Below are positions 35,942 through 45,983 of a stretch of 64,000 bases of DNA, one piece after another. The notes beneath the pieces are model-generated. The model worked only from the letters and a program-made list of their open reading frames with translations, had not been told where the DNA came from and did not search any database. A program made the position numbers and the translations under genes. The DNA comes from Streptomyces spiroverticillatus (GTDB lineage: Bacteria; Actinomycetota; Actinomycetes; Streptomycetales; Streptomycetaceae). Location of the stretch: assembly GCA_014650415.1 (NCBI GenBank), contig BMUX01000001.1, forward strand, positions 645,266-709,265, written 5' to 3'. Within the stretch, counting starts at the first letter, position 1. The number at the start of each line of letters is the position of its first letter.

Positions 35942-36964
35942 TTAGTACTGCTCGGTCTCCACGAAACCGGCATCCGCGTCGTCGTCGGCGCCGAAGGCGT
36001 CGGCGGCGGCGGTCGGGTCGAACCCGGGGGGCGAGTCCTTGAGGGCCAGGCCCATGCCGTTGAGCTTCATCTTGACCTCGTCGATCGACTTCGCACCGAA
36101 GTTGCGAATGTCGAGCAGGTCCGCCTCGGAGCGGGCGACGAGCTCGCCCACCGAGTGGATGCCCTCGCGCTTGAGGCAGTTGTACGACCGAACGGTGAGC
36201 TCCAGCTCCTCGATCGGCAGCGCCAGATCGGCGGCCAGGGCGGCGTCCGTCGGGGACGGGCCCATGTCGATGCCCTCGGCGTCGATGTTGAGCTCGCGCG
36301 CCAGACCGAACAGCTCGACCAGGGTCTTGCCGGCGGACGCCATGGCGTCACGCGGGCGCATGGCCTGCTTGGTCTCGACGTCGACGATCAGCTTGTCGAA
36401 GTCGGTGCGCTGCTCGACACGGGTCGCCTCGACCTTGTACGTGACCTTGAGCACCGGGGAGTAGATGGAGTCGACCGGAATACGACCGATCTCCTGGCCC
36501 ACCTGCTTGTTCTGGACGGCGGAGACGTAGCCGCGACCGCGCTCGACGGTCAGCTCCATCTCCAGCTTGCCCTTGCCGTTGAGCGTGGCGAGGACCAGGT
36601 CCGGGTTGTGCACCTCGACACCGGCCGGGGGCGCGATGTCGGCAGCGGTGACCAGGCCGGGACCCTGCTTGCGCAGGTACATCACGACCGGCTCGTCGTG
36701 CTCCGAGGAGACGACCAGCTGCTTGATGTTGAGGATGAGGTCGGTGACGTCCTCCTTGACGCCCGGCACGGTGGTGAACTCGTGCAGGACACCGTCGATG
36801 CGGATGGACGTGACCGCCGCACCCGGGATCGAGGAGAGGAGCGTACGACGCAGGGAGTTACCGAGCGTGTAACCGAAGCCCGGCTCCAGCGGCTCGATCA
36901 CGAACCGGGAGCGGTACTCGTCGACGACCTCTTCGGTCAGCGACGGGCGCTGAGCAATAAGCAT
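35942..36964 (-). CDS. rpoA: DNA-directed RNA polymerase subunit alpha
   Basis: The 340-residue alpha subunit dimerises to start RNA polymerase assembly. ATG 36964 ([29 protein letters not shown]) with AAAGGA upstream is the normal N-terminus. The assembly motif [18 protein letters not shown] and the alpha-CTD ([20 protein letters not shown] ... [14 protein letters not shown]) are intact. An acidic tail ends [12 protein letters not shown] hairpin at 37067-37094 precedes it. Confidence 0.98.
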   Translation of the reverse strand: MLIAQRPSLTEEVVDEYRSRFVIEPLEPGFGYTLGNSLRRTLLSSIPGAAVTSIRIDGVLHEFTTVPGVKEDVTDLILNIKQLVVSSEHDEPVVMYLRKQGPGLVTAADIAPPAGVEVHNPDLVLATLNGKGKLEMELTVERGRGYVSAVQNKQVGQEIGRIPVDSIYSPVLKVTYKVEATRVEQRTDFDKLIVDVETKQAMRPRDAMASAGKTLVELFGLARELNIDAEGIDMGPSPTDAALAADLALPIEELELTVRSYNCLKREGIHSVGELVARSEADLLDIRNFGAKSIDEVKMKLNGMGLALKDSPPGFDPTAAADAFGADDDADAGFVETEQY

Positions 36965-37066
36965 GGGGTTCCTTTGTTCTTGGCGCCCACTATTTGACGC
37001 CAACTACCACAAGGGTACGGGCGATACGGCCCCGAAGAGCTGTACCGCCCGAAACGCGAAGCGAGC

Positions 37067-37094
37067 GCCGTACGGAGGTCGGTCTCCGTACGGC
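37067..37094 (-). terminator. Perfect 11-bp hairpin between rpsK and rpoA
   Basis: GCCGTACGGAG - GTCGGT - CTCCGTACGGC in the 185-base gap after rpsK. Without a U-tract it may attenuate, punctuate or stabilise the alpha-operon message rather than end it, since rpoA follows. Confidence 0.55.
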
Positions 37095-37149
37095 CACTCA
37101 CGACACGAGGTATTGCGGACGCGACGCCCGGAAAGCACCGGGCGACGAA

Positions 37150-37554
37150 TCAGACGCGACGACGCTTCGGCGGACGGCAGCCGTTGTGCGGCGTCGGGGT
37201 GACGTCCTGGATCGAACCGACCTCGAGGCCCGTGGCCTGGAGGGAGCGGATCGCGGTCTCGCGGCCGGAGCCGGGACCCTTGACGAAGACGTCAACCTTG
37301 CGCATGCCGTGCTCCTGCGCGCGGCGGGCGGCCGACTCGGCGGCCATCTGCGCGGCGAAGGGGGTGGACTTGCGCGAGCCCTTGAAGCCCACGTGGCCGG
37401 CGGAGGCCCACGAGATCACGTTGCCGGTCGGGTCCGTGATGGACACGATCGTGTTGTTGAACGTGCTCTTGATGTGCGCGTGGCCGTGAGCGACGTTCTT
37501 CTTTTCCTTGCGGCGCACCTTCTTGGCAGCGCCCTGACGTCCCTTGGGGGGCAT
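37150..37554 (-). CDS. rpsK: 30S ribosomal protein S11
   Basis: S11 forms part of the platform next to the E-site. The 134-residue sequence has the basic start [20 protein letters not shown] and the conserved [19 protein letters not shown]. It ends [22 protein letters not shown]. It follows rpsM after 74 bases. Confidence 0.98.
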   Translation of the reverse strand: MPPKGRQGAAKKVRRKEKKNVAHGHAHIKSTFNNTIVSITDPTGNVISWASAGHVGFKGSRKSTPFAAQMAAESAARRAQEHGMRKVDVFVKGPGSGRETAIRSLQATGLEVGSIQDVTPTPHNGCRPPKRRRV

Positions 37555-37628
37555 GTCTTAACTCCAGATGGAGAGGGAGGTGGTCGGTCCTACAGCGAAG
37601 ACCGCTTGGTAAGCGTGTCCGCTAAGGA

Positions 37629-38009
37629 CTACTTCTTGCCCGGCTTCTTCTTGCCGGCGATCGCGCGACGCGGGCCCTTGCGGGTACGCGCGTTGGTGCT
37701 GGTGCGCTGACCGTGGACCGGGAGACCGCGGCGGTGACGCAGACCCTGGTAGCAGCCGATCTCGACCTTGCGGCGGATGTCGGCCTGGATCTCGCGACGG
37801 AGGTCACCCTCGGTGCGCAGGTTGGCGTCCACGTACTCGCGGATCTTGACCAGGTCCTCTTCGGCCAGGTCACGAACGCGGGTGTTGGGGTTCACGCCGG
37901 TCTCGGCGAGAATCTCCTTGGACCGGGTGCGCCCGATACCGAAGACGTAGGTGAGTGCGATCTCCACGCGCTTTTCGCGCGGGATGTCAACACCGGAAAC
38001 GCGTGCCAT
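37629..38009 (-). CDS. rpsM: 30S ribosomal protein S13
   Basis: S13 contacts the P-site tRNA and the L5 bridge. The 126-residue sequence starts [26 protein letters not shown]. It contains [28 protein letters not shown], the conserved rRNA-binding end. It lies 203 bases from rpmJ. Confidence 0.98.
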   Translation of the reverse strand: MARVSGVDIPREKRVEIALTYVFGIGRTRSKEILAETGVNPNTRVRDLAEEDLVKIREYVDANLRTEGDLRREIQADIRRKVEIGCYQGLRHRRGLPVHGQRTSTNARTRKGPRRAIAGKKKPGKK

Positions 38010-38212
38010 TCAATGGCTCCAGTTGTTATTTCGGGGGTCTTCCACAGAGCCGCTCCCGACCGCCGACCGCACTCGTCAACGAGTGGGGTGGTACGTCCGG
38101 GTCCCCGGCCCCCGCCGGAGGTGCCGCCGGCCTCAAGGACCGGTCGTGCTCTGCGTATGTACGAATTGCTTGCGTCGCGCGAAGAACTGCGAGATGCAGG
38201 AAAGGTCGTGCG

Positions 38213-38326
38213 TCAGCCCTGGCGCTGCTTGTGGCGCAGGTTTTCGCAGATGACCATGACCCGGCCGTGACGGCGGATCACCTTGCACTTGTCGCAGATC
38301 TTCTTGACGCTCGGCTTGACCTTCAT
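38213..38326 (-). CDS. rpmJ: 50S ribosomal protein L36 (zinc form)
   Basis: A 37-residue protein reading [20 protein letters not shown] and on to RHKQRQG. The ligand set C-x2-C ... C-x4-H ([14 protein letters not shown]) is intact, so this is the zinc-binding copy. Actinomycetes often carry a second zinc-free copy elsewhere under Zur control. It sits between infA and rpsM, its normal place. Confidence 0.96.
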   Translation of the reverse strand: MKVKPSVKKICDKCKVIRRHGRVMVICENLRHKQRQG

Positions 38327-38384
38327 GGGATGTCAGGTTCTCCGGGTCAGTGCCACTCGCCCCCCGGAAGGGGCGCGGCAAGAT

Positions 38385-38606
38385 CTACTTGTACCGGTAG
38401 ACGATCCGGCCGCGCGTCAGGTCGTACGGAGAGAGCTCCACGACGACCCGGTCATCCGGGAGGATGCGGATGTAGTGCATACGCATCTTGCCGCTGATGT
38501 GCGCGAGGACTTTGTGACCGTTCTGCAGTTCCACCTTGAACATGGCGTTCGGGAGGGACTCGATCACGGTGCCCTCGATTTCGATGGCACCTTGCTTCTT
38601 GGCCAC
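38385..38606 (-). CDS. infA: Translation initiation factor IF-1
   Basis: The 73-residue OB-fold factor starts at GTG 38606 ([20 protein letters not shown]), with GAAGGG upstream. It contains [24 protein letters not shown] and ends [11 protein letters not shown]. The 592 bases before it up to the map stop contain no gene: a tandem repeat fills 38828-39197 and the promoter region fills the rest. Confidence 0.97.
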   Translation of the reverse strand: MAKKQGAIEIEGTVIESLPNAMFKVELQNGHKVLAHISGKMRMHYIRILPDDRVVVELSPYDLTRGRIVYRYK

Positions 38607-38827
38607 GCTTCGCCCTTCGAATCGGCTACCTTGATCGACTCTTGCACTTCGTATGCAGGCATACGGATGCACGCGAGCCGACGAGTCAGTCTACGTCAGG
38701 CCACCCGAAAAGACGAATCCGTCAAGTTTGCCCAACACTGATGATCGTTATGCGGCCTTCACCCCAAGCGCCCCGAAGGCCCGCCAAAGGGTCGCAGCCC
38801 ATTCACCCCAGCGGGTGCGGGACCGCC

Positions 38828-39197
38828 GTCAGGCCAGCGGGTCCGGCGCCGCCGTGATGCCGTACTCCGCGAGCTTCGCCTTGCCGCCGACCCCTTCTCG
38901 ACGCAGCACTCGCGGGCTCGGCGCCCGGGGGCGCCTCACAAGCTTCGCGCTGCTGCGCCGGCCTCCGACCGGCGAGCGCCCCGCCCGACCGCCGAAGACA
39001 GCCCCGCCCGCCGTCAGGCCAACGGGTCCGGCGCCGCCGTGATGCCATATTCCGCGAGCTTCGCCTTGCCGCCGACCCCTTCTCGACGCAGCACTCGCGG
39101 GCTCGGCGCCCGGGGGCGCCTCACAAGCTTCGCGCTGCTGCGCCGGCCTCCGACCGGCGAGCGCCCCGCCCGACCGCCGAAGACAGCCCCGCCCGCC
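38828..39197. repeat. Two 185-bp tandem copies of the map 3' end plus spacer
   Basis: Copies start at 38828 and 39013, with three mismatches between them. Each begins with a copy of the last 60 bases of map, including the stop, followed by about 125 bases of spacer. The true map 3' end at 39198-39259 is the third, partial copy, identical over about 62 bases. The spacer holds a near-perfect palindrome GGCGCCCGGGGGCGCC. The period of 185 is not a multiple of three. Confidence 0.9.
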
Positions 39198-39198
39198 G

Positions 39199-40035
39199 TC
39201 AGGCCAACGGGTCCGGCGCCGCCGTGATGCCGTACTCCGCGAGCTTCGCCTTGCCGCCGTCGACGGCGGTCAGGACGAGCGGGCCGTTCTCCGTGAGGGC
39301 GATGGAGTGCTCCCAGTGCGAGGACCAGGTGCCGTCGGTCGTGATGACCGTCCAGTCGTCCGCCAGGACCTCCGTCTGTGCGGTGCCGAGCGAGACCATC
39401 GGCTCGATGGCGAGGCAGACGCCGGGGACCAGCTTGATGCCCTTGCCGCGCTTGCGCGTGACGTAGTTCAGCAGGTGCGGGTCCATGTGCATCTCGGAGC
39501 CGATGCCGTGCCCGCCGTAGTCCTCGATGATCCCGTACTTGCCGGTGGCCGGGCGGGGCTGGCGGCGGATGTAGCCCTCGATGGCCTTGGAGATGTCGAC
39601 CAGGCGGTTGCCGTTCTTCATCGCGGCGATGCCGGCCCACATGGACTCCTCGGTCACCCGGGAGAGCTCCAGCAGCTCCGGCGCGTGGCCCGAGCCGACG
39701 AAGGCCGTGTACGCCGCGTCGCCGTGCCAGCCGTCGATGATGGCGCCGCAGTCGATGGAGATGACGTCGCCGTCCTTGAGGACGGTCTTCTCGTCCGGGA
39801 TGCCGTGCACGACGACCTCGTTCACCGAGGTGCAGATCGTGGCGGGGAAACCGCCGTACCCGAGGAAGTTCGACTTCGCGCCGTGCTCGGCGAGCACCTT
39901 GCGGGCGACCTCGTCCAGGTCCTTGGTGCTGGCGCCGGGAACGGCCGCCTCGCGGGTCGCCGCGTGAATGGCGGCGACGACCAGGCCCGCCTCACGCATC
40001 TTCGCGATCTGCTCGGGAGTCTTGATCTCCACCAT
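39199..40035 (-). CDS. map: Methionine aminopeptidase, type I
   Basis: MetAP removes the initiator Met from nascent proteins. ATG 40035, seven bases after GGAAGG, gives 278 residues. The metal ligands are in ISIDCGAIIDGWHGDAA (two Asp), GHGIGSEMH (His), AIEPMVS (Glu) and the C-terminal WEHSIALTENGP (Glu). TSVNEVVVHGIPD is the family signature. The last 20 codons are duplicated downstream in a tandem array. Confidence 0.97.
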   Translation of the reverse strand: MVEIKTPEQIAKMREAGLVVAAIHAATREAAVPGASTKDLDEVARKVLAEHGAKSNFLGYGGFPATICTSVNEVVVHGIPDEKTVLKDGDVISIDCGAIIDGWHGDAAYTAFVGSGHAPELLELSRVTEESMWAGIAAMKNGNRLVDISKAIEGYIRRQPRPATGKYGIIEDYGGHGIGSEMHMDPHLLNYVTRKRGKGIKLVPGVCLAIEPMVSLGTAQTEVLADDWTVITTDGTWSSHWEHSIALTENGPLVLTAVDGGKAKLAEYGITAAPDPLA

Positions 40036-40091
40036 GGGTGTGCCTTCCACGCTCGTATGACTTGGGTTTCAACACTACGGCCACAACAGCG

Positions 40092-40122
40092 AGGCCGCGG
40101 CGCCCTGGGGACACCGCGGCCT
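40092..40122 (-). terminator. Hairpin between adk and map
   Basis: AGGCCGCGG and CCGCGGCCT pair around a 13-base loop in the 119-base gap. It may partly separate secY-adk from map. Confidence 0.5.
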
Positions 40123-40154
40123 TCACCGTCGTACGTATAGGAGCCGGGCGGCGA

Positions 40155-40832
40155 TTAAGCGCCCTGGCCCTCCTCCGGCTGCCCCTCACGCTTCAGGGCG
40201 TCCATCGCGCGCGCGGTCACCTCGGCGACCTTGCCTTCCGCGGAGAGGGTGACCACCAGGCCCTGCGCCTTGTAGTGGTCGATGATGGGCTCGGTCTGCG
40301 TGTGGTAGACGTCGAGCCGCTTGCGCACGGTCTCCTCGGTGTCGTCCGGGCGCTGGTAGAGCTCGCCGCCGCAGACGTCGCAGACGCCCTCGGTCTTCGG
40401 CGGGCTGTACGTCGCGTGGAAGACGTGAGCGGAATCGTTGCGGCAGATGCGCCGGCCGGCGATCCGCTTGACGACCTCTTCCTCCGGGACCTCCAGGTCC
40501 AGGACGGCGTCCAGCTTCTGCCCCTGCTCCTTCAGCGCGGCGTCGAGCGCCTCGGCCTGGAAGACGTTGCGGGGGAAGCCGTCGAGGAGGAAACCGCCCT
40601 CGGCGTCGGGCTGGGCCATGCGGTCCAGCGCCATGCCGATCGTGACCTCGTCGGGGACCAGATTTCCGGCGTCCATGATCGCCTTGGCCTGCAGGCCGAG
40701 GGCCGTGCCCTGGCTGATGTTGGCCCGGAAGAGGTCACCCGTGGAAATGTGCGGGATCGACAGGTTCGTGGCGAGGAACGCGGCCTGCGTTCCCTTGCCC
40801 GCGCCCGGCGGCCCGACGAGGACGATACGCAT
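40155..40832 (-). CDS. adk: Adenylate kinase
   Basis: Adk balances ATP, ADP and AMP. ATG 40832 overlaps the secY stop (TGATG), so translation is coupled; a longer upstream frame is secY. The P-loop is VGPPGAGKGTQAAFLA, and the AMP site includes STGDLFRANI and LDGFPRN. The LID has CRND ... CDVCGGELYQRPDD, with cysteines suggesting a structural zinc. Length is 225 residues. Confidence 0.97.
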   Translation of the reverse strand: MRIVLVGPPGAGKGTQAAFLATNLSIPHISTGDLFRANISQGTALGLQAKAIMDAGNLVPDEVTIGMALDRMAQPDAEGGFLLDGFPRNVFQAEALDAALKEQGQKLDAVLDLEVPEEEVVKRIAGRRICRNDSAHVFHATYSPPKTEGVCDVCGGELYQRPDDTEETVRKRLDVYHTQTEPIIDHYKAQGLVVTLSAEGKVAEVTARAMDALKREGQPEEGQGA

Positions 40833-42154
40833 CAGCGGAGGAACCCTTCGTAATTGCGCTGCTGGAGCTGGCTCTCGATCTGCTTCACGGTCTCCAGACC
40901 CACACCCACGATGATGAGGATGCTTGTGCCGCCGAACGGGAAGTCCTGGCTCGCACCGAAGCCGGCCAACGCCATCGTCGGCACGAGAGCGATCAGACCC
41001 AGGTACAGCGATCCCGGCCACGTGATGCGGTTCAGCACGTAACTCAGGTACTCAGCAGTAGGTCGACCTGCCCGGATGCCCGGGATGAAGCCACCATACT
41101 TCTTCATGTTGTCCGCTACTTCTTCGGGGTTGAACGAGATCGCCACGTAGAAGAAGGCGAAGAACACGATCAACAAGAAGTACGTGACGATGTAGTACGG
41201 GTGATCGCCCTTGGTCAGGTTGGTCTGGATCCACTGTGCCCAGGGCGCCGTGGAACCGGAGAACTGAACGATCAAAGCAGGAATGTAGAGCAGCGAAGAA
41301 GCGAAGATGACGGGAATCACACCCGCCTGGTTCACCTTCAGCGGGATGTACGTGGACGTACCGCCGTAGGACTTCCGGCCGATCATGCGCTTCGCGTACT
41401 GCACGGGGATGCGGCGCTGGGCCTGCTCCACGAACACCACGAGTGCCACCATCGCGAATCCGACCAGGATGACGATGCCGAACTCGATCCATCCGTCGGC
41501 CATCTTGCCGCCGTCCTTGATGGCCCACAGCGACGCCGGGAAGCCCGCGGCGATCGAGATGAACATCAGGATGGACATGCCGTTGCCGATGCCGCGGTCG
41601 GTGATGAGCTCACCGAGCCACATGACCATCGCGGTGCCGGCGGTCATCGTGATGACCATGACCGCGGTGGTGAAGATCGACTTGTCCGGCACGATCTGCG
41701 AGCGGACCGCCTCGGCGCAACCCTGGAAGAGGGCGCCCGTGTTGGCGGTGGCGACGAGGCCGGTGCCCTGGAGGATGGCGAGCGCCACGGTCAGATAACG
41801 CGTGTACTGCGTGATCTTCGCCGTGCCCGACTGCCCCTCCTTCTTCAGGGCTTCCAGCCGTGGGATGACCACGGTGAGCAGCTGAAGGATGATGCTCGCC
41901 GTGATGTACGGCATGATGCCGAGCGCGAAGATGGTGATCTGCAACAGCGCGCCACCACTGAACATGTTGACCAGACTGAAGAGCCCGCCCCCGCCTTCCT
42001 TGGCGGAGTCGATGCACATCTGCACGTTCTTGTAGTTGACGCCCGGGACAGGAATGTGCGCGCCGAGCCGGAACAGCACAATGATGCCGAGTGTGAAGAG
42101 CAGCTTCTTGCGCAGGTCGGGCGTCTTGAACGCCCGGGCGAACGCGGTGAGCAC
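40832..42154 (-). CDS. secY: Protein translocase subunit SecY
   Basis: SecY is the channel of the Sec translocon. GTG 42154 with AGGAGG four bases upstream gives a 440-residue ten-helix protein starting VLTAFARAFKTPDLRKKLLF, the usual actinobacterial start. GAHIPVPGVNY, GIMPYITASIILQLLTVVIP, GERITDRGIGNG-like LITDRGIGNGMSILMF, and EVADNMKKYGGFIPGIRAG are recognisable. It is separated from rplO by 224 bases with a terminator-like hairpin, so it probably has its own promoter here. Confidence 0.97.
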   Translation of the reverse strand: MLTAFARAFKTPDLRKKLLFTLGIIVLFRLGAHIPVPGVNYKNVQMCIDSAKEGGGGLFSLVNMFSGGALLQITIFALGIMPYITASIILQLLTVVIPRLEALKKEGQSGTAKITQYTRYLTVALAILQGTGLVATANTGALFQGCAEAVRSQIVPDKSIFTTAVMVITMTAGTAMVMWLGELITDRGIGNGMSILMFISIAAGFPASLWAIKDGGKMADGWIEFGIVILVGFAMVALVVFVEQAQRRIPVQYAKRMIGRKSYGGTSTYIPLKVNQAGVIPVIFASSLLYIPALIVQFSGSTAPWAQWIQTNLTKGDHPYYIVTYFLLIVFFAFFYVAISFNPEEVADNMKKYGGFIPGIRAGRPTAEYLSYVLNRITWPGSLYLGLIALVPTMALAGFGASQDFPFGGTSILIIVGVGLETVKQIESQLQQRNYEGFLR

Positions 42155-42319
42155 GGTGCCTCCTGCGACCCCCGCGCTACTGCGTCGAAGGGTGACGGTA
42201 TTGAGGATCGACGAATACGTATCAGTCAAACAACGAGCGGACAGCGTTGTGGGCACACCGCGCGAAAGTTAACAGTGCACGCCACCATACCGGCGGACCC
42301 CGCCCCCTAGGAACGACCA

Positions 42320-42353
42320 ACCGGGGATGCCCCATATGAGAGGCATCCCCGGT
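42320..42353 (-). terminator. Hairpin between rplO and secY
   Basis: A perfect 12-bp stem, ACCGGGGATGCC / GGCATCCCCGGT, with a ten-base loop, starts 25 bases past the rplO stop. In the mRNA it is followed by a weakly T-containing stretch. It likely ends part of the spc transcript before secY. Confidence 0.7.
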
Positions 42354-42378
42354 CGGATGTTCAAGCCATCGAGCTGTC

Positions 42379-42834
42379 TCAGACGAGCTCGGTGACGCTG
42401 CCGCCAGCGGCAGCGATCTTCTCCTTGGCGGAGGCGGAAGCGGCGTCAACCGAAACCGTCAGTGCCACGGAGATCTCGCCCTGGCCCAGGACCTTGACGA
42501 GGTGGTTGTTGCGCACAGCACCCTTGGCGACCAGGTCGGCCACCGTGACCTCGCCACCCTGCGGGTAGAGCTCGGCGAGCTTGTCCAGGTTCACGACCTG
42601 GTACTCGGTGCGGAACGGGTTCTTGAAGCCCTTGAGCTTCGGGAGACGCATGTGGAGGGGCATCTGGCCACCCTCGAAGCGCTCCGGCACCTGGTAACGA
42701 GCCTTGGTGCCCTTGGTACCGCGACCAGCCGTCTTACCCTTCGACGCCTCACCACGACCCACACGGGTCTTGGCGGTCTTGGCGCCCGGAGCCGGACGGA
42801 GGTTGTGGACCTTCAGCGGGTTGTTCTCCGCCAT
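42379..42834 (-). CDS. rplO: 50S ribosomal protein L15
   Basis: A 151-residue protein from ATG 42834 ([20 protein letters not shown]). The glycine/lysine-rich segment [21 protein letters not shown] is the L15 rRNA-binding signature. The gap to rpmD is one base. Confidence 0.97.
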   Translation of the reverse strand: MAENNPLKVHNLRPAPGAKTAKTRVGRGEASKGKTAGRGTKGTKARYQVPERFEGGQMPLHMRLPKLKGFKNPFRTEYQVVNLDKLAELYPQGGEVTVADLVAKGAVRNNHLVKVLGQGEISVALTVSVDAASASAKEKIAAAGGSVTELV

Positions 42835-42835
42835 G

Positions 42836-43018
42836 TCAGTCGACCTCCTCAACCGTCACGAGGTGGCGGACGGTGTGCACCATTCCGCGGAACTCGGGGC
42901 GGTCCTCCTTGACAACCGAGTCGTTCAGGCGCTTGAGCCCGAGCGAACGCAGGGTGTCGCGGTGGTTCTGCTTGCTGCCGATGTACGACTTCGTCTGCGT
43001 GATCTTGAGACGGGCCAT
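42836..43018 (-). CDS. rpmD: 50S ribosomal protein L30
   Basis: A 60-residue protein, [20 protein letters not shown] ... [15 protein letters not shown]. Its start overlaps the rpsE stop, so the two are translationally coupled. Confidence 0.96.
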   Translation of the reverse strand: MARLKITQTKSYIGSKQNHRDTLRSLGLKRLNDSVVKEDRPEFRGMVHTVRHLVTVEEVD

Positions 43019-43620
43019 TACGCACCCGCTCCCGCACGCGCACGAAGCAGAGCCGCCGGGGCGACGTCCTCGAGGGGCAGACCACGGCGAGCCGCGATCT
43101 CCTCGGGACGCTGCAGGCCCTGGAGGGCCGCGACGGTCGCGTGCACGATGTTGATCGCGTTGTCGGAGCCGAGCGACTTCGACAGGATGTCGTGAACGCC
43201 GGCGCACTCGAGCACGGCACGCACCGGACCACCGGCGATAACACCGGTACCCGGGGAAGCCGGCTTGAGCAGGACGACGCCCGCGGCCTTCTCGCCCTGA
43301 ATCGGGTGAGGGATGGTGCCCTGGATGCGCGGAACCTTGAAGAAGTTCTTCTTGGCTTCCTCGACACCCTTGGCGATGGCCGCGGGAACTTCCTTGGCCT
43401 TGCCGTAACCGACACCTACGGTGCCGTCACCGTCTCCGACCACGACGAGCGCGGTGAAGCTGAAGCGACGACCACCCTTGACAACCTTGGCAACGCGGTT
43501 GATCGCGACAACGCGCTCAACGTAAGCGGTCTTCTCGGCGGCAGCGCCACCGTCGCGACCCTTCCGGTCCCGCCGCTCGCCGCCACCGGCACCGCTTCCG
43601 CGGCGCTGGGGTCCAGCCAT
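43018..43620 (-). CDS. rpsE: 30S ribosomal protein S5
   Basis: A 200-residue protein with the conserved [20 protein letters not shown] and [20 protein letters not shown] of the S5 decoding-centre protein. It carries a Gly/Arg/Asp-rich N-terminal extension ([20 protein letters not shown]) common in actinobacteria. It lies 46 bases after rplR. Confidence 0.97.
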   Translation of the reverse strand: MAGPQRRGSGAGGGERRDRKGRDGGAAAEKTAYVERVVAINRVAKVVKGGRRFSFTALVVVGDGDGTVGVGYGKAKEVPAAIAKGVEEAKKNFFKVPRIQGTIPHPIQGEKAAGVVLLKPASPGTGVIAGGPVRAVLECAGVHDILSKSLGSDNAINIVHATVAALQGLQRPEEIAARRGLPLEDVAPAALLRARAGAGA

Positions 43621-43666
43621 TGGATTTACCTCTCTCTGTTACGTCCGTTAGTCCCGGAACCGGGGC

Positions 43667-44050
43667 TTAGAACTTCAGCCCGGCTTCGCGGGCGGCGTCA
43701 GCCAGAGCGGCAATGCGCCCGGCGTACCTGTTGCCACCACGGTCGAACACGACGGTCTCGACGCCGGCGGCCTTCGCACGCTCAGCGACCAGGGCGCCGA
43801 CCTGCTTGGCCTGGGCGCTCTTGTCGCCCTCGCCGCCGCGGATCGAAACGTCCAGGGTCGACGCCGACGCGAGCGTGTGGCCCGCGATGTCGTCGATGAC
43901 CTGAGCGGTCACGTTGCGGTTGGACCGCGTCACGACCAGGCGAGGACGCTCCGGCGTACCGGAGACGTGCTTGCGGATGCGGATGTGACGACGCTTGATG
44001 GCAGCGCGCTTGTACGCGTCACCCTTAGCAATCTTGACACCGTATGCCAT
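43667..44050 (-). CDS. rplR: 50S ribosomal protein L18
   Basis: L18 binds 5S rRNA with L5. The 127-residue sequence contains [21 protein letters not shown] and [20 protein letters not shown]. It starts three bases after rplF. Confidence 0.97.
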   Translation of the reverse strand: MAYGVKIAKGDAYKRAAIKRRHIRIRKHVSGTPERPRLVVTRSNRNVTAQVIDDIAGHTLASASTLDVSIRGGEGDKSAQAKQVGALVAERAKAAGVETVVFDRGGNRYAGRIAALADAAREAGLKF

Positions 44051-44053
44051 GGC

Positions 44054-44593
44054 TTACTTACCCGCCTTTCCGACCTTGCGGCGGATGACCTCGCCGGCGT
44101 ACTTGACGCCCTTGGCCTTGTACGGGTCGGGCTTCCGCAGCTTGCGGATGTTAGCGGCGACCTCGCCGACCTTCTGCTTGTCGATGCCCTCGACGCTGAG
44201 CTTCGTGGGCGACTCGACCTTGAAGGTGATGCCTTCGGGAGCCTCGATCACGATGGGGTGGCTGTAGCCCAGGGCGAACTCCAGGTTGGAGCCCTTCGCC
44301 TGGACGCGGTAACCGACACCGCTGATCTCGAGCGCCTTGCTGTATCCCTGGGTCACACCGGTGATCATGTTCGCCACCAGCGTGCGGGACAGGCCGTGCA
44401 GGGCCTTGTTCTGACGCTCGTCATTGGGGCGGTTGACGTTGAGCACGCCGTCCTCGCCCTTAACAATCTCGATCGGCGCAGCAACGGTGTGGGAGAGGGA
44501 GCCCTTGGGACCCTTCACCGAAACCGTGCGGCCGTCGATGGTGACGTCCACACCAGCGGGAACCTGGATGGGGAGCTTGCCGATACGCGACAT
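44054..44593 (-). CDS. rplF: 50S ribosomal protein L6
   Basis: L6 binds near the factor-binding site. The 179 residues begin [21 protein letters not shown] and end [23 protein letters not shown], with the [10 protein letters not shown] repeat motif in the middle. It lies 21 bases after rpsH. Confidence 0.97.
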   Translation of the reverse strand: MSRIGKLPIQVPAGVDVTIDGRTVSVKGPKGSLSHTVAAPIEIVKGEDGVLNVNRPNDERQNKALHGLSRTLVANMITGVTQGYSKALEISGVGYRVQAKGSNLEFALGYSHPIVIEAPEGITFKVESPTKLSVEGIDKQKVGEVAANIRKLRKPDPYKAKGVKYAGEVIRRKVGKAGK

Positions 44594-44614
44594 GAGCTTT
44601 CCTTCCTTTCCCGA

Positions 44615-45013
44615 CTACCAGACGTAGGCGAGGACTTCCCCACCTACGCCCTTCTTGCCTGCCTGCTGACCGGTCAGAAGACCGTGCGACGTGGAGATGA
44701 TCGCCACGCCGAGGCCGCCGAGGACCTTGGGCAGGTTGGTGGACTTCGCGTACACGCGCAGACCCGGCTTCGAGATTCGCTTGATGCCGGCGATCGAGCG
44801 CTCGCGGTTCGGGCCGAACTTCAGCTCGAGGACGAGGTTCTTGCCGACCTCGGCGTCCTCGACCTTCCAGCCGGTGATGAAGCCCTCCTGCTGGAGGATC
44901 TCCGCGATGTGCGACTTGATCTTGCTGTGCGGCATCACGACGGTGTCGTGGTACGCCGAGTTCGCGTTACGCAGACGCGTGAGCATGTCTGCGATGGGAT
45001 CAGTCATGGTCAT
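44615..45013 (-). CDS. rpsH: 30S ribosomal protein S8
   Basis: S8 organises the central domain of 16S rRNA and in E. coli represses the spc operon. The 132 residues include [21 protein letters not shown] and end [24 protein letters not shown]. Two near-adjacent starts exist (ATG 45013 and 45007). The 221-base gap to rpsN is the second-longest between consecutive spc ribosomal genes and may contain an internal promoter or control site. Confidence 0.97.
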   Translation of the reverse strand: MTMTDPIADMLTRLRNANSAYHDTVVMPHSKIKSHIAEILQQEGFITGWKVEDAEVGKNLVLELKFGPNRERSIAGIKRISKPGLRVYAKSTNLPKVLGGLGVAIISTSHGLLTGQQAGKKGVGGEVLAYVW

Positions 45014-45234
45014 GAATTGGCCTTCGGCCTCTCTCGCCGGGGTTTCCTGTATGCGCCATCCCTCTCCCCACTCAGAGGCGGGACGGGTGCGGTGCGGGGA
45101 CCTACGGCGTAGTAAGTCGTTATGGGCGGCAGGCGCCCAACCCTTCTAGCCTACGGCATTCGGGGTGGGGCTCCTGCCGACCAGATACTTACCGAGAGCT
45201 CTAGGAATCCGTACGCCACAAGGGCAGTACGTGA

Positions 45235-45420
45235 TTACCAGGAGCTCTTGGTCACGCCCGGCAGCTCGCCACGGTGAGCCATCTCACGAAGGCACACGCG
45301 GCAGAGGCCGAACTTGCGGTACACGGAGTGGGGACGACCGCAGCGCTGGCAGCGCGTGTAGGCACGCACGCCGAACTTGGGCTTGCGGGCAGCCTTCGCG
45401 ATAAGAGCCTTCTTCGCCAT
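45235..45420 (-). CDS. rpsN: 30S ribosomal protein S14, zinc type
   Basis: A 61-residue short S14 ([20 protein letters not shown]) with the zinc motif CQRCGRPH ... CRVC. Zinc-free longer paralogues usually sit elsewhere under zinc control. It follows rplE after five bases. Confidence 0.97.
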   Translation of the reverse strand: MAKKALIAKAARKPKFGVRAYTRCQRCGRPHSVYRKFGLCRVCLREMAHRGELPGVTKSSW

Positions 45421-45425
45421 CTCGC

Positions 45426-45983
45426 TTACGCCTCCTTGAAGGGGAAGCCGAGGTGACGAAGGAGGGCGCGGCCCTCGTCGTCGTTGGTCGCCGTGGTGAC
45501 CACGGTGATGTCCATACCCCGGGTACGGTCGATCTTGTCCTGGTCGATCTCGTGGAACATGACCTGCTCGGTGAGACCGAAGGTGTAGTTGCCACGGCCG
45601 TCGAACTGCTTCGGCGACAGACCACGGAAGTCACGGATACGCGGCAGCGCGAGCGACAGCGTACGGTCCAGGAACTCCCACATGCGGTCACCGCGGAGGG
45701 TGACGTGGCAGCCGATCGGCTGACCCTCGCGCAGCTTGAACTGCGCGATGGACTTGCGGGCCTTGGTGACGGCCGGCTTCTGACCCGTGATGGTCGTCAG
45801 GTCCTTGATGGCCCCGTCGATCAGCTTCGAGTCACGGGCGGCGTCGCCGACACCCATGTTGACCACGATCTTGACCAGACCGGGGATCTGCATGACGTTC
45901 TCGTAGGAGAACTCCTCACGCAGCTTGCCGGCGATCTCCTCGCGGTAGCGCAGCTTGAGGCGCGGTGCGGTGGTGGCAGTCAT
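45426..45983 (-). CDS. rplE: 50S ribosomal protein L5
   Basis: L5 binds 5S rRNA and the P-site tRNA elbow. The 185 residues contain [39 protein letters not shown] and [19 protein letters not shown]. The start overlaps the rplX stop by one base. Confidence 0.97.
   Translation of the reverse strand: MTATTAPRLKLRYREEIAGKLREEFSYENVMQIPGLVKIVVNMGVGDAARDSKLIDGAIKDLTTITGQKPAVTKARKSIAQFKLREGQPIGCHVTLRGDRMWEFLDRTLSLALPRIRDFRGLSPKQFDGRGNYTFGLTEQVMFHEIDQDKIDRTRGMDITVVTTATNDDEGRALLRHLGFPFKEA

Noticed and set aside
38828..39259. 185-bp repeats as a CRISPR or integron array
   Set aside because: Units are nearly identical throughout, contain map coding sequence and have no variable spacers.
39014..39640. 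208-codon minus-strand frame running through the repeats and map
   Set aside because: It is out of frame with map, whose metal ligands are intact, and is only kept open by GC-rich repeats.
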